A stretch of 64,000 bases of DNA from Nothopassalora personata (GCA_033816765.1 CM066290.1:310001-374000); one strand, 5' to 3'. Numbered from the stretch's first letter, positions 19,870 through 31,687 are shown. Translations and numbers: made by a program. Notes: a model not told the origin generated them from the letters alone.

Positions 19870-21908
19870 GAACCGCCGCCGGTGTTATTGCCGTTGCGTC
19901 GGTTGGTGCTTGGGTTGTAGCCTGGCGCGTATGGACGCCGGCTAACGTCCTTCAGTGGGCACTGGTCGTAGTCGACACGGCGGTGACCCACTTCCTCGCA
20001 CTTCATGCATTTGTTCTGATCAATGCACTCTTGCGCCTTGGCAGCATCCAGTGGCTGCAGGTGCTGGTACTTCTGCGGACGGTCGGCCCACTTGGTCTTG
20101 GAGTTGGGGTTGGCAGGAGCGTCAGTGCTTCCACCTCTACCTCCACCTGTGGCACCGTCCTTCTTGTCGTCGTTGCCCTTAGTGTTCTTGGGCTTGTCAG
20201 CGGACTGCTTCTTGTGCTTGAGGTCGTACTGCTCGAACTTGTCCTCATAAGTGTACAGCGCAGACACGACCTGATCAAGGGTCATGTTGGCCGTGTTCTC
20301 ACTCATGATGCGGTTGTCGTATCTCGCGTTCAGCTTGCGCAGCAGGAAGTCCTTCTCAAGCTTCTTGTCGGCAGCACCGGCGTCCAGGTTGACAATGTCT
20401 GCGTTCTCGCGGAAGATAGGGTAGAACTCGCTGAACTTCTGCTTCTCGCCCTGGTCCAGTGTAGTGAGCTTGGTCATAGCAGTGGCGTGCGCATTGCGAG
20501 TGCCGTAGCGGGCTGCCAGATCGTCCATCATGTCATCAACCGAGGCGTAAGCTGGTGTCGTGCCGCTTGTGACCTTGGTGAGACTGGGAATCTTGGAGTC
20601 GACATACTTCCAGGCTGAGTTCTTGAGCCAGCTTTGGACATTCTGCAGTGAAGCCGTGACAGTGCGGTACTTGGACGCTGCCAGCCTGGCTTCGGCGGCA
20701 CGCTGCCACTCTTCGAACTTAATGCCCTTCTCAACCAGTGGGTCGAACTCCTTCGGTGCCTTCGGCTCACTTGACGACTTAATGCCAGTGGTCATCGTGG
20801 AGTCGTATGTGGTGTAGCGGGACTGCGGCTCCTTGCTCTTCGAGCCCTTCTTCTTGGACTTAGAATTCTTGCGCTTGCTGCCACGACGGTGACCGCGCTC
20901 GTCATCGCTGTCGGAGGATTCGGAGTCGGAGGAGTCTGATGATGGGTTGTCGTCTTCTCCAGTCGGCTTTGGCTTGTTGCCATTGCGACGACGCTCCAGC
21001 GACTCCTCGGATTCGGTGCGTGGAGGTGGTGACTCCTTGCGTGAGTCCTTGCGTTGCTTGGATCGCCCACGCTTCTCACGTCTCTCCTTTTCCTTCTTCT
21101 CAAGCTCCTCGATGCGCTTCTCAGCATCAACAAGCTTAGCCTCAGCTGCCTTGCACTGGGTGCGATACAGCTTCCTCGCTTCCATGGTCGTGGCCAACTC
21201 GGCTTTGACCTTGTCCAGCTCATCCGGGTCGATAATGACTTTGTCGGTGTGCTTCGCAAGTTCTGCCTTCAGCTTGTCCACCTCAGCTTGTCTCTGGTCT
21301 GCTTCAGCTTGTGCAGTACCAGCTTCGTCCTCGAGTCGATCCATCTGCTCCTTCGCATCCTTGGCCTTGCGAATATTGATGCGGTTAGCGAGTTGGAGAG
21401 CCTCAATAGTCTTGTGTGCTCGTCGGTGGTCGGACTCGATGTCGACAAGGATCTTGTGGACCTCCTCAGGGTAGTCGTTGACTCGCTTCTTGAGCTTCTC
21501 CGAGCTTAGCCCATTGAGAGACTCGAAGGTGTCTTGAAACTGGTCAACAGTGACCCTCCTCTTCTTCGCACCTGGAGCAAGAGCCTCGCTCTCATCCTCA
21601 GTAATGTCCTCGATGTACTCATCCCCACACAGGTCAGCCAAGTTGAGCTCGGTCTCAACATCCTCCTCCTCGATCTCTTGGAGTCGGTCGAAGACCTTCT
21701 TGTGCTGCTTGTGGTAGGTGTTGTCTTCAGCCGTCAGCTGCTTCAGAACCTCCTCTTCTCTGCCTTGAGTCTGTGTCGCATCGCCGTTTGCGTTGTTTGT
21801 CGCGTCGGGGGGTAGGACGAAGAGGGAGGATCTGGTGATGTTCGCGCGATGTACGCGGCGGTCAGTAGTCGCCATGTCGTCGTCGTTATTGTTGTTCTTT
21901 CTCGCCAT
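19857..21908 (-). CDS. gag: Gag of E1
   Basis: 683 codons from ATG (complement of 21906-21908) to TAG. This is the structural protein that forms the virus-like particle. An acidic N-terminal third is followed by a long predicted coiled coil (about residues 165-285, rich in A/E/K/L). Next come a Ser/Asp/Lys/Arg-rich low-complexity linker, a capsid-like region (about 395-560) and a basic Gly/Asn-rich tail. The tail contains one zinc knuckle with the spacing C634-x2-C637-x4-H642-x7-C650, longer than the usual C-x2-C-x4-H-x4-C. Pol follows in the -1 frame. Confidence 0.93.
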   Translation of the reverse strand: MARKNNNNDDDMATTDRRVHRANITRSSLFVLPPDATNNANGDATQTQGREEEVLKQLTAEDNTYHKQHKKVFDRLQEIEEEDVETELNLADLCGDEYIEDITEDESEALAPGAKKRRVTVDQFQDTFESLNGLSSEKLKKRVNDYPEEVHKILVDIESDHRRAHKTIEALQLANRINIRKAKDAKEQMDRLEDEAGTAQAEADQRQAEVDKLKAELAKHTDKVIIDPDELDKVKAELATTMEARKLYRTQCKAAEAKLVDAEKRIEELEKKEKERREKRGRSKQRKDSRKESPPPRTESEESLERRRNGNKPKPTGEDDNPSSDSSDSESSDSDDERGHRRGSKRKNSKSKKKGSKSKEPQSRYTTYDSTMTTGIKSSSEPKAPKEFDPLVEKGIKFEEWQRAAEARLAASKYRTVTASLQNVQSWLKNSAWKYVDSKIPSLTKVTSGTTPAYASVDDMMDDLAARYGTRNAHATAMTKLTTLDQGEKQKFSEFYPIFRENADIVNLDAGAADKKLEKDFLLRKLNARYDNRIMSENTANMTLDQVVSALYTYEDKFEQYDLKHKKQSADKPKNTKGNDDKKDGATGGGRGGSTDAPANPNSKTKWADRPQKYQHLQPLDAAKAQECIDQNKCMKCEEVGHRRVDYDQCPLKDVSRRPYAPGYNPSTNRRNGNNTGGGSGNA

Positions 21909-22054
21909 CAGCTGTCGTGTTAGCCTTGGACTTACTCAAGGTGCGACTCGATTTGAGTCTGGCACCTAATATCTCAGCACTCCTAGGTGCTGTCGCGTTT
22001 GCTTATGCGATCTCCCGATCGCAGCTTCTCGTGTCTTTCTACACGTTGGTAATG

Positions 22055-22066
22055 GTCTATTCGAAG
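22055..22066 (-). promoter_or_regulatory. Self-complementary primer-binding site of E1
   Basis: Two bases inside the 5' LTR the RNA strand reads TCGAATAGAC. The exact complement GTCTATTCGA lies within the LTR (complement of 22109-22118). There is no TGG-type tRNA primer site. This is the arrangement of self-priming elements such as Tf1, where the 5' end of the mRNA folds back to prime reverse transcription. It would place the RNA start near 22118. Confidence 0.7.
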
Positions 22067-22258
22067 TGTCACAAGCAGGTGCAAGCACGTGGTCGGATAA
22101 GGTACAAGTCGAATAGACGGTCTATCTAAGAGAGGCGCGGAGGGCGCGAGGTAGATATACACGCGCCAAGCCCTCGGGCCGGCTTAGTCAGCGGCGCGCG
22201 CGGGATCCACGCACGTGCGCGCGGGTCCAAGTGAATGATGGGCGCCGGTACGGTGACA
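22067..22258 (-). repeat. 5' LTR of E1
   Basis: 192 bp, start TGTCAC and end GTGACA, identical to the 3' LTR. From the self-priming match, U3 would be about 140 bp and R plus U5 about 52 bp. Confidence 0.96.
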
Positions 22259-22985
22259 TAAAGCTATTATAGTCCCTATTGCGATTGTCGTAGCCTAGTG
22301 TAAATCCGGCCTTTCCGGATACCTTAGAGTCGTATCGTCGTTCTATAGCTCTCTCGTAGAGCTTATCGTTAAGATTAATCGTAACTCTAATAAGGTTACC
22401 TAAGTTATCGATTCTTCGACTATCCCGCATTAACTCGTCCTTAACGTTCTCCTTTAAGCTACGTCGGTATATAACTTATAAGGCCTTATCGTCCCAATCG
22501 GTAAGTTAAGCATATTCCTAGAATTTAGTAGCATACTCGGCGGTAGATGTCTTCTAAGTTAAGTGTTGTATAATACGAACGGTAGTAGCGACCTCGTTAG
22601 AGATCCTAAAGACGCTCTTTATAGCATTCTTAAGGTAGTTATAAGACGTAAAGATTCCGTTAGCGTTGTCGGTGCCGTTACTGTCTAAGTAGGTCCTTAG
22701 GAAGGGTTTAACCTAATGCTATACTCGTCCTCTTAAGAAGGTAGTAGCGAAGATAGGCTTAAGGTTCTTAGCTATAGAGTTAAATAAGAAGTACGTGTCT
22801 ATCTAAGTAACCTAAGTATCGAACTTGTCTCGATCGCTATAGTAGAACTCTAGCTTACTAACCTTAAGGGATTCATTACCTATGTAAGTAGCTAAGGCAT
22901 TAATAGCATCGTTCGCGGTCCGTAGTCGGGTACCTCTATCTACTTTACTAGGGGCGGGTATTCCCCTAGTACTCTATCGATCTCC
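22259..22985 (-). pseudogene. 5' part of gag of element A, RIP-broken
   Basis: Read leftward from just inside the 5' LTR, this gives a Ty3-type gag sequence with recognisable hydrophobic pattern and numerous TAG stops. It is the upstream half of the gene interrupted by E1. A related gag piece of element H lies at 51415-51818. Confidence 0.7.
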
Positions 22986-23007
22986 TATTCTAGAGGGCGT
23001 TTAAAGC

Positions 23008-23417
23008 TATTAGGTTTAGTTAAACCTATAATCTTACTAAGTTAACTAACAAGTTAGATAACCTTTATTTGATCGAGATTTATTCTCGTCGAGTAGGAGT
23101 AGGAGGGAGAGTAGTATAAAGTAGTAGCGAGGTAGCGGGTAGGTAAGGTTGTATTCTAAACAGTAAGATTAAACAGTAAGTTGAACGCTTCTAAACTATA
23201 AGGGTTTTTAGCGTTCCTAAATATAAAGGAGACATTACTAGTCTTAGTCTTAATCATTCAATCGCTAGTGAGCGAGTAATCTCGAATTACTAAGTCGCTA
23301 GTAAGCAAGTAATCTTAAATTACTAAGTCGCTAGTAAGTAAGTAATCTCGTGCGGCGCACGTAATTTCTATAGCTAATAGTTAGGCGTGCCGTCGTGGCT
23401 TAATCCGGACCGTAACA
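23008..23417 (-). repeat. 5' LTR of element A
   Basis: 410 bp, partner of 8800-9209, with the outer end CCGTAACA still unmutated. The first internal bases on the RNA strand (GCTTTAAACGCC) are near-complementary to the LTR segment around GCGTTCAA, suggesting that this family too was self-priming before RIP. Confidence 0.88.
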
Positions 23418-24120
23418 TCTTAGCGCTAAGGACCTTTATATCCTTTATAACCTTGTTTATATTACCCTTAACTTTATAGATAAGGTCCTCGATAACTCCC
23501 TCCTAACTAGTAATAGTACCCTTTATTTTCTTCTTCGGGGTTTCCTCTTTATTAGTCTCTTCGTCTTAGGGTGCCTCTCTCTTCTTAGAGGCAATTCTCT
23601 TCTTTAGAATAGACTTAATTATACTCTATTAAATACCCTAAAGTAGCTTAGTAAGGTTATTAATATTATAGGTAGGTATATAGTCCTTAGTTCCTAAAGT
23701 AGTACTCTTATACTAATTTAGGGACTACTTATTAATCTCTACCTTAGAATTGTTACTAAGGTTGCTACGGATACCTAAGAATTGCTTAATAAGTCTAAGG
23801 ATAGGCTTAAAAGCTTTATTCTTCTCTCTAAGGTTAACTTTAGGGAGGCGAGGTCTTCGTCCTTTAGCGAGGGCCCTAAGTAACCTATAGACGTAGTTTT
23901 GGAGTTAGCTCTTCTACTTAGAGTCCTTATACGCCTTATTCTAAGCCTTTTGCTTCTCCTCTAATGCATCTTTTATAGGGGTCTTCTTTTACCCGTACTT
24001 CTTTCTTAGGCTACTAATCGGCTTAGTATTAGATTTATAGCCTATCTCCTAGCTCGCCTTAAGGAGTTATTAGAACTCTTCGATAGATATAGTAGACTTG
24101 TTTCTAGGGTTTAAGGGCAT
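23418..24120 (-). pseudogene. RIP-broken Lys-rich ORF of unknown family
   Basis: From an ATG at 24120 the minus strand can be followed for over 230 codons in one frame to 23418, where element A is inserted, with interruptions that are almost all TAG. The product would be basic, Lys/Ser/Asn-rich, with a nuclear-localisation-like KKRIASKKR and KKKIK near its end. I recognise no domain. The frame should continue at 8799 on the other side of element A. It may be an ORF of another transposon or a repeated host gene; consistent register despite many stops argues it was once coding. Confidence 0.45.
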
Positions 24121-24885
24121 ATCTTCTAGTATACTTAGTAGAGGTAGCGCGTTCTTAGGCTCGGCTAGACCTAAATCGAGTAGTATAGGTGTCTTAATTT
24201 CTAAAATAGGCTCTATTTTAAGAGTTCTAATACTTATGTTCTAGTATTCTAGGATATAGTCGAACCCTAAGGTAGTAGTTAAAGGGTAACTAACTAAGCT
24301 AAGGGGGCTACCTAGTAAGGAGATTAACGGTAGTACGAAGTAGATTATAAAAAAGAGGGTTGCTAGAAGGATTAACAAGTTAGATATAGGCTATATTCGC
24401 GCTAAGTATATAAGGTTATTACGTTATAAGTACGTATAACCGTTAGGTAAGCTTTACTATAAGTTATAGGCCTTATCTTATTCTTAGAAGTCCTTTAGTC
24501 CTCTCTAATCGTAAAGGTAGGGTGTCCTTAGCCCCTAACTAAATAAACTACGAGTGTTTATTTTAGAAGTAAAGTAAAGATAGTAACCTATAGCTATTAA
24601 AGCGAGGGTATACCTATTTACTAATCTCCTAAATTAAGATAATTAATAAACCGCTAGTACTATTAAGGAGTTAGGACCTTAGTTAGACCGTCCGCGGCTA
24701 TCTTCTATATCCTTATCTAGCTAATTTTAAGGTATCCTACTTAGTACTATTCCCTAAGCTAGTATTATTAGACTTCTATATACCTTATTTTAGTATTAAT
24801 TCTACTATTTAGGGCCTTAATAATCCTTATAGTCTACTAGTCATTATAGTATAGTAGTATCCAATTCTCTAATTTAAGGGTAACT
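24121..24885. other. RIP-degraded DNA, no assigned gene
   Basis: TA-rich, stop-filled sequence upstream of the Lys-rich ORF. No LTR, zinc knuckle, RT or integrase motif was found by eye. It could be the 5' part of the same unknown element. Confidence 0.4.
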
Positions 24886-25044
24886 TGTTAGGTTTAGTAT
24901 AACCTAATAATATCATAAGTTAAGAAGACAAGCTTAATTGGGTTTGTTCTCGGGCCGATAGGAAGTTGAGGGAGAGTAATAAAGTAGTAGCTGTCTTGTC
25001 TTATAAAGACTAAGCAGTAGTAAGGTAGAGGTTAGGTTATAGTA
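24886..25044 (-). repeat. Partial H-type LTR cut by element G
   Basis: From TGTTAGG at 24886 the sequence follows the H LTR (51819 onward) for about 159 bp and stops in the middle of GTTATAGTATATTC, where element G begins. The rest of this LTR is not found on the other side of G. Confidence 0.75.
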
Positions 25045-25206
25045 TATAAGGGGCGGGCCCCTGTTTCTTAGCATAGGCTACGCCTATGCGTACGGATTGC
25101 TTTCCGACACCTTTTCTTCGGACAGCGTGTAACTTCCCCTTTCTTCTATATCAAACTTATTACAAACTTTATAGAACTTTAGTATATACGTCGTTTACCC
25201 GTAACA
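25045..25206 (+). repeat. 5' LTR of element G
   Basis: 162 bp. It contains an unmutated inverted motif, TAGGCTACGCCTA, shared with the 3' LTR, and a short C/T-rich stretch. The first internal bases are TTAAGTTCAATCC; I found no convincing long LTR complement to them. Confidence 0.85.
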
Positions 25207-25264
25207 TTAAGTTCAATCCATTCGAATTAGCTAGGCACCTACTATTAAAGAGACGGGATACGTA

Positions 25265-26480
25265 ATGACGTCGCCGGGTAGCGAGAACCCCGGGACTAGT
25301 GCCCCGAATAAAAACTTCTAACTTATGCTATAGTAACTGTACTAGCGATAGGAAGAGATGTAAGCCGAGTTAATTGCAACGCGCGCCGCTTTAAAAGAAT
25401 CGGAAGACGCTCGACGTTAGTTAACACCTATAGTCTCGCTACTAGTTTATAACGAGACGACTACTAGTAACCTAATGAGACAGCTACTATAGACGCTAAA
25501 CGCCGCCGCGCCCTCGCCGCGTACCGGAGAAGAACCGTCGGGTCCTAGAGGTTAGAACCCCCCTTCCTAGGACGGTAAGGTAGAGACATTCCGCGATTAC
25601 TTCTTAAGGTTAAAGAGCTCTTTTAGGGTGCGATCCGCCCTAAAACCGACGCTCTCTAAGGAGTATTACTAGGATGCGATTAACGACACCTTACTAGCGA
25701 GAGAGCGTACTAGGATACGGCACTTCTAGGATAAGGGAGACGGCGAACTTAGGAAGGACCCCGTTACTTTCTTTACGTAACTCGAGAAAGTCTTCGGTAA
25801 TAGTAACGAGCGCGCTAAGACCCTAGAGTAGCTTACTAAGATTAAACATACGAACGGTTAACCTTAGTACGATTACTAGATGAAATTCGACGGACTCCTA
25901 CTAAGCGCCGGCGGAGAGAACTAGAGCGACGACGTAAAGATTAGTTACTTACGTAACACCTTCTCGAACCCCGTTCGGATGTATACGGCGGCTATACCGA
26001 AGAAGGAGGACTACTACGAGTTTACGGGGGAGGTCGAACGGATTATAACTAACCTCGAGGACACGGACTAGTTTAAAATAGCCTATAAGAGGTAGAAGGA
26101 CAATAATAAGGACTCTAGTACGACCGCTATAGTTACTACCCGTTCTTTTACGAGAACGGCTAGTAGCTAGGTTAATGCCGATAGTAACACTATTATAGTA
26201 CTAACCCGGATAAGCGGAGGCCGCTCTAGAAGTCGTAGAGATCGGAAGGAGGACAAAGGGAGGTAGAGAGTAAAATAGGTAGACACTACGGAGAGGGATC
26301 GTAGGCGCTAAGAACAGCTCTACTTCCGCTATAGAGCGAGCGGACATCGAGTGAAGGAATGCCCGTACGCCGTAGTAGTTAACCCTACTAGGATTAATAC
26401 GGCCTCGGTCGCGCCGATCCTAGAGGACGACGGGTTTAAGTCGGATCCCGAAGAGATAGGAAAAGACTAGCTCCTAGTCG
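25265..26480 (+). pseudogene. gag of element G, RIP-broken
   Basis: Starts at ATG 25265 (Met-Thr-Ser-Pro-Gly) and can be read through TAG codons. At 26321-26362 there is a clear zinc knuckle of the standard C-x2-C-x4-H-x4-C form, in which the first two cysteines have become tyrosine while His and the last Cys survive. A capsid-like region precedes it. Confidence 0.7.
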
Positions 26481-26499
26481 AAAGCTAGAACTAGGAGAT

Positions 26500-29400
26500 A
26501 AAGAAGCACTAGTAAAGGAATAGAACGTAGTTAAGAGTTCTATAAATGGGAATCTTATATATACCGACGTACTCCTAAACGAAAGTTACGGAACGTTTAC
26601 CCTTATCGATAAAGGATGCATATGCTACGCTATAATTAACGGAGACCTAGCAAAAGGCCTCGGTCTCACGTATGTTAGTAACGAGAGCCGTAAGGCTATA
26701 GGGTTTACGAAGGCGATGCGGAACTCGATCGAAGGAGTAGTCGCCTTCCGTATAGAAACTGCCGGGATCTACTAGGTAGTTTATGCTTACGTCGTACCTA
26801 ATCTAGGCTTCCCTATAATCCTAGGGAACCCGTAGAAGGCGCATAACTAGATCCGGACTGCGCCTAAAAAGCGCCGGTACTACTATAGCTTAGTAAGGAA
26901 ATAGGTACCCGAAGGACGTAACTACGAAGAACACGAATCGGGTGAGCGTTTCGCTACGATTGCCGCTATAACCGTAGAAGATATTAAGAAAGCCCTTAGT
27001 AAGAAGGAGCCGCCTACGCGAGAGGAACTTAAGAAGGGCTTGCCTCTAGAACTTTAGGATATGTTACCGCTATTTTCTACTAGGGAAGCCGATAAGCTAG
27101 CTCCGTACCGCGGCGACCTTAACTATAAGATCGAGATACGGACGAAAGCCGACGGAAGCCCGGAACTACTACTATAGGGACCGCTCTACAGCATATCTAA
27201 AGACGAGCTACTTGTCCTCCGGAAGTTACTAACGGAACTATAGCGTAAGGGTTACATTCGCCCTTCTACCTTAGAAGCGGCGGCTCCCGTCTTGTTCGTA
27301 AGGAAGCCCGGGGGAGGACTTAGGTTCTACTGTAATTATAGAGCATTAAACTCGATTACTAAGTAGGACCGTTATCCGCTACTATTAATCCCGGAAACTA
27401 TTCGTAACCTAACGGGCGCTAGATAGATTACGAAGGTTAACGTTGTTACTACATTCTACTACCTTCGGATAGCCCGAGGCGAAGAGTATAAGACGGCTTT
27501 TCGAACTAGATTCGGTTTATAGGAGTAGCTAGTATATCCGTTCGGTTTGTCCGGGGCCCCTACAATATTCTAGCGGTACATTAACAGTTTATTACGGGAC
27601 TACCTAGACGACTTTACCTCGGCCTACGCTAACGACGTCGTTATTTACTCCGACGGAACAAAAAAGGACCATTTCTAGAAGGTTCGCATCGTGCTCTAGA
27701 AGCTTTAGGACGGAGGCCTTTTCCTAGATCTAGGGAAGTGTAAGTTCGTATAGAAGAAGGTTAAGTACCTCGGGTTTATGATATATGCCGACGGGATAGG
27801 AGTAGGACCCGACCCCGAGAAGGTAGTAGTAGTGAAGGACTAGAAGGCACTAGTTACCTAGAAGGAAGTGCGGCGTTTCTTAGGCTTCGCGAACTACTAC
27901 CGGATGTTTATTCTAAACTATTCGAAGCTCGCCGAGCCCTTAACGTTACTAACCGGTAAGAACAAGGTATTTTCCTAGGGAGATCGTTAGGCTAATACGT
28001 TTAAGTCCCTAAAGGATAAGTACTATAAAGCACTAGTTTTAGCCTACTAGAACCCGGAGCTCCCTACCTTTTTAGAGACGGACTATAGCGGCTTTACGCT
28101 TAGAGGCGCCCTCCTATAAGAAAAGGATAGAGTCGTGAAACTAGTAGGATTCTACTCGAAGAAGCTTAATAAGGCTAAGATTAACTACGACATTTACGAT
28201 AAGGAGATGCTCGCGGTAGTGTCCTATCTTAAGGAATAGGCTCCCGAGTTAAAAACATATAGGCCCTTTATAATCTAGACGGACTATAAGAACCTAGAAT
28301 ACTTTATAACGAAGAGACAGCTTTCCGAACGGTAGATCCGGTAGGTTAAGGAAGTTATAAAATTCTAGTTTTTACTAGTATATAGGCCGGGCACCGAGGC
28401 GATTGTGCCGGACGCCCTTTCTCGAAGGGAGTAGGACACACTTAGGTAGGACGACAAGTTATTACGGTATCGTAGGTTTCTTAAACCGGACATCGTAAAG
28501 AATTAGCCGGGCTCGAGGGTAGTAGACGTTAGCTCGACTATAAAGGTTTCGTTAGTACGAATCTTAGCTACGTAGTTCGAAGGACTATCCGCTATAGAAG
28601 AGGCGGATTCACCGGGCGCACTATAGGGACCCTTCTAAGACTAAGAGCTAAACGACCTCTAGGAAAGAACTATCGAGAAGAACAGCACGTTCTAAGCGGT
28701 ACACCGCGCGATTAAGGTAGGAGCGCGTTTACTTCCTAGCGAGGTGAAACTTAAGGTGTAAGTAGGTAACTATAGTATCGACCGTAACGGGTATCTTCGC
28801 TACCGCGGTAGGATTTAGGTGCCTAGAGCTCCTAGTTCTACGGAGTCCGACTATAAGGAGGCGGACATAGCAATTCTATAGAACGATACCCTTCGAACTA
28901 AGCTAATCCAATCCGTGTACGATTCACCGGTATACGGCCACCCTAGCCGGGACTCTATAGCATCGATACTAAGTCGTAACTTCTACTAGCCCCTATAGTC
29001 TAAGCACGTAAGGCAGTTCTTAAGGAACTGTAACTACTACGGTAGGAATAAGGTGTAGAGAGAATAAAAACACGGCCTCCTACAACCCTTACCGGTCCCC
29101 GACCGATTCTTCTAGGAGATCTCGATAGATTTTATAACGGACATACCCGAGTCGTAAGGGAACACTTACCTCTAGGTAATTAAGGATCGACTAAGTAAGA
29201 CCGTCGTTTTAGAAGCGATGCCTACTATAAAAGCCGAGGACTACGCTAAAAGGTTCTTAGACTACTAGGTAAGATACTACGGCCTCCCTTAAGCTATTAC
29301 GAGTAACCGGGGTACTAACTGGACGAGTACCTTCTAGAGGACCTTCTATCGTTTAACCGGTGTAAAATAGAGGCTTAGCTCCGCCTACTACCTATAAACC

Positions 29401-30210
29401 GACGGAGGCCCGGAACGGTTAAACTAGGAAGTCTAGGCTTACCTTCGTAACTATATTAACTATAAGCAGTCCGACTAGAAACGCTAGCTCCCTACGGCAC
29501 AACTTACTCTAAACGCGCGGTATTACGCTAGGCTAGGAATAAGCCCTTTCTTCGCGGTACACGGATACGAGGTACTATTACCCGTTTAGTTATAACCGGA
29601 TCTAGAGACCTCTTAGTTAGACGCCGCGTAACGGGTAACGCTATTCGTAGAAAGGATACAAAAGATTACGGACCTATGTTAGGCGAGCATAGCTAAAGCC
29701 GCCTAAAAATAGGAGGACTACGCTAACCGGGATAGGAAGCCCGCACTAATCTATCGTGTAGGCGATAAAGTTTAGCTAGATCTACGCAACTATGTCACTA
29801 TACGACTAAAGAAGAGCCTCGACTATAGACACGCGAAGTATACGGTAGTAGAAGTAATCTTACTATTGTCTATACGCTTATCTAGGATCCCCGACGGGAT
29901 CTACCCGGTCTTCTATCCTAACTTACTACGACCTATAAGCTAAGACCCCTTGCCTAGATAGGAGATCGATAACAAATAGCCGGACCCTATTATAATTAAG
30001 TCTTACGAAGAGTAGTAGGTGGAAGAGATCCTTTATGCTAGAACTAAGGTTAGAGGTCGAGGCCGAGTACGCGAAGTCCTAGTAAAATGGACCGGATACT
30101 ATAAGCCTACATAGGAACTATTAGGGTACCTCGCGGACACCGTAGCCGCGGATAACTTCGAGAGGAGATATAGTAACCTAATGACTTATAACGGACCGAA
30201 GGAGGCATAG
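26500..30210 (+). pseudogene. pol of element G, RIP-broken
   Basis: Protease-like IDKG near 26.61 kb, RT core near 27.5-27.7 kb with a YxDD-like site mutated to YAND, RNase H at about 28.08-28.4 kb with LETDYS and the KNLEYF motif, integrase at about 28.9-29.7 kb, and a chromodomain at about 30.03-30.17 kb containing LVKWTGY. Stops are mainly TAG. No intact frame remains. Confidence 0.8.
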
Positions 30211-30219
30211 GATACGCAT

Positions 30220-31687
30220 AGAAGGGGGAGAAGGCGAAAAGGTAAGGATTACTAGGGATTTAGCGTAGACATAGGCGTTTAGGAAAAGGTAGGCGTTCTT
30301 TTAGGTTAGGGAGTCTTTTTAGGAGATAGAGAGAAGTGAGAAGGCATAGGTAAGTTTAAGAGCGTTTTATTTTAGCGCCGTCCGCCGTAAAAGTAGCGGA
30401 GCCCGATCCCTTTCGAGATAGCTACATGCTATAATAGCCCGGTCGCGGCCCGCGCGAAAGACGAGGGTGCCCGAAGGCTAGTTAGTAGAGGCTAAGGCCT
30501 AACGTACGCGGCGCTAGCCTAGCTAGAGGTCGCGTAGAGCGCCCCCGGGACTAAGAGGTCGGTTAGCGATGGTTTTATAACGGGGCCCGTAGTATATACG
30601 TCTACCTAAAGGTAAGCTAAGCATTAGCTATAGTGCCTATAACCTTAGCGGCGACCGTACTAAAAGATTCGGTAAGCGCGTATAAGGAGGTAGAGGCCGT
30701 AGAAACTCACCGGGAGAGCATACTAGCACGCTAGAGAGGCTTTAAAGCCTTCTAGGCTTTAAGGACGGCGCGGAGCTTAGTACGGGCGTCGTCGCTAAAA
30801 GACCGTTAGCCGGTAGAAAAGTAGCGGAGGACGCTAGGGAGGATGCTTACGCGCGGTTCTAGTTAGTAGCGCGGGTCCACTTAGTATAGGCGGCGTAGGC
30901 GAGCTCCGGCCTAAAACGCGCGGTTAGCGATAATTTTCCTTCGCGGTCCGCGCGGTATATACATGTCCTCGCAATACTTACGATTAGTGTTATAGGTCTA
31001 GTAGGCGCGCGCGGTTACGCCCTAACGGTAATTAGCGGACCCCGATAAGAATAGGACGAGGACCGGTACTTACATACTAGGAGACGTAGTCTACGCTAGT
31101 AGAGGCGTAGGGGACGTAGTAGATACGGCGTTAGGACATTTTATACTAGGCTCCTATTAAAATGTTTAGGTCTCCGTAGGAATTCATTCGGACTCACTTA
31201 ATAGTGTTAATAGAAGATGTAGTAGTAGTAGTTTCTATTCACGGTATACTATTAGTATCTATCGGAACCCGTAGGGAAAGTGTCGTCTCCCTAAGTAATA
31301 GGCATAAGATATGCGAATATGCCCCTAAGGCTAGAGACGCTTAGCTAGGGGGAAGGGGGGGCGACTTACGCGTACTGTAGGTAATAAGGAAAAGAAAGAA
31401 AAGAAAAAAGAGAGCGAGAACCTAAAGATATGTTCTACGCTCCTATTGTTTACATGTAACAATAGCTATTGTTTATATATGATAATGGCTATTGTTACTT
31501 AATAGACAATAGTAAACCTTACACTTACCTAGGTAATAATACTTCCTCTCGGCGTCGGCGGGGCTAGACAATAAGGAGGAGAAGCTCGGGCACTTCCTAT
31601 TGCGAGCCTAACGAGACTACCTAGGACAATAGGCTCTAGGGCGGAGCCATAACTAGGGGCGGCGGAGGAGGAAGGGGGGGGAGGTAG
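30220..31687. other. 3' internal region of element G, possible antisense ORF
   Basis: Pol ends near 30.2 kb, but the 3' LTR starts only at 31688. On the minus strand a frame broken mainly by TAG can be followed from about 31.0 to 30.5 kb, in the position where A, B and C carry antisense ORFs. I could not find the cysteine pattern convincingly and two frames compete, so this is only a candidate. The last bases before the LTR are purine-rich (polypurine tract). Confidence 0.4.

Larger units (their letters stand above)
14842..22258 (-). mobile_element. Intact Ty3/gypsy chromovirus E1
   Basis: A 7417-bp element with two 192-bp LTRs (14842-15033 and 22067-22258) that I read as identical. LTRs begin TGTCAC and end GTGACA. 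A perfect 5-bp target duplication TAAAG flanks it (14837-14841 and 22259-22263). Gag (683 codons) and Pol are fully open on the minus strand. It sits inside the gag gene of RIP-degraded element A, yet has normal CA and TG content, so it arrived after that copy was mutated. Identical LTRs imply a very recent insertion. It is a candidate autonomous, possibly active element. Confidence 0.96.
8800..23417 (-). mobile_element. RIP-degraded Ty3/gypsy chromovirus A, split by E1
   Basis: Two 410-bp LTRs (8800-9209 and 23008-23417) lie in direct orientation, flanked by a perfect 5-bp duplication TCTTA (8795-8799; the first five bases of the right flank, 23418-23422). Without the nested E1 insertion the element is about 7.2 kb. 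It is transcribed leftward: gag (22.98-22.26 kb, continuing at 14.84 kb), protease, RT, RNase H, integrase and chromodomain (about 14.6 down to 9.8 kb), then an ORF on the opposite strand (9287 onward), a polypurine tract (reverse complement of 9210-9223) and the 3' LTR. The original LTR start TG has become TA, as RIP predicts. No coding capacity survives. Confidence 0.9.

Noticed and set aside
15586..21815. Plus-strand ORFs up to 291 codons opposite E1 gag-pol
   Set aside because: They are antisense shadows of open Gag and Pol frames, low-complexity Val/Leu-rich, and lack the zinc-cluster pattern seen in the antisense ORFs of A, B and C.
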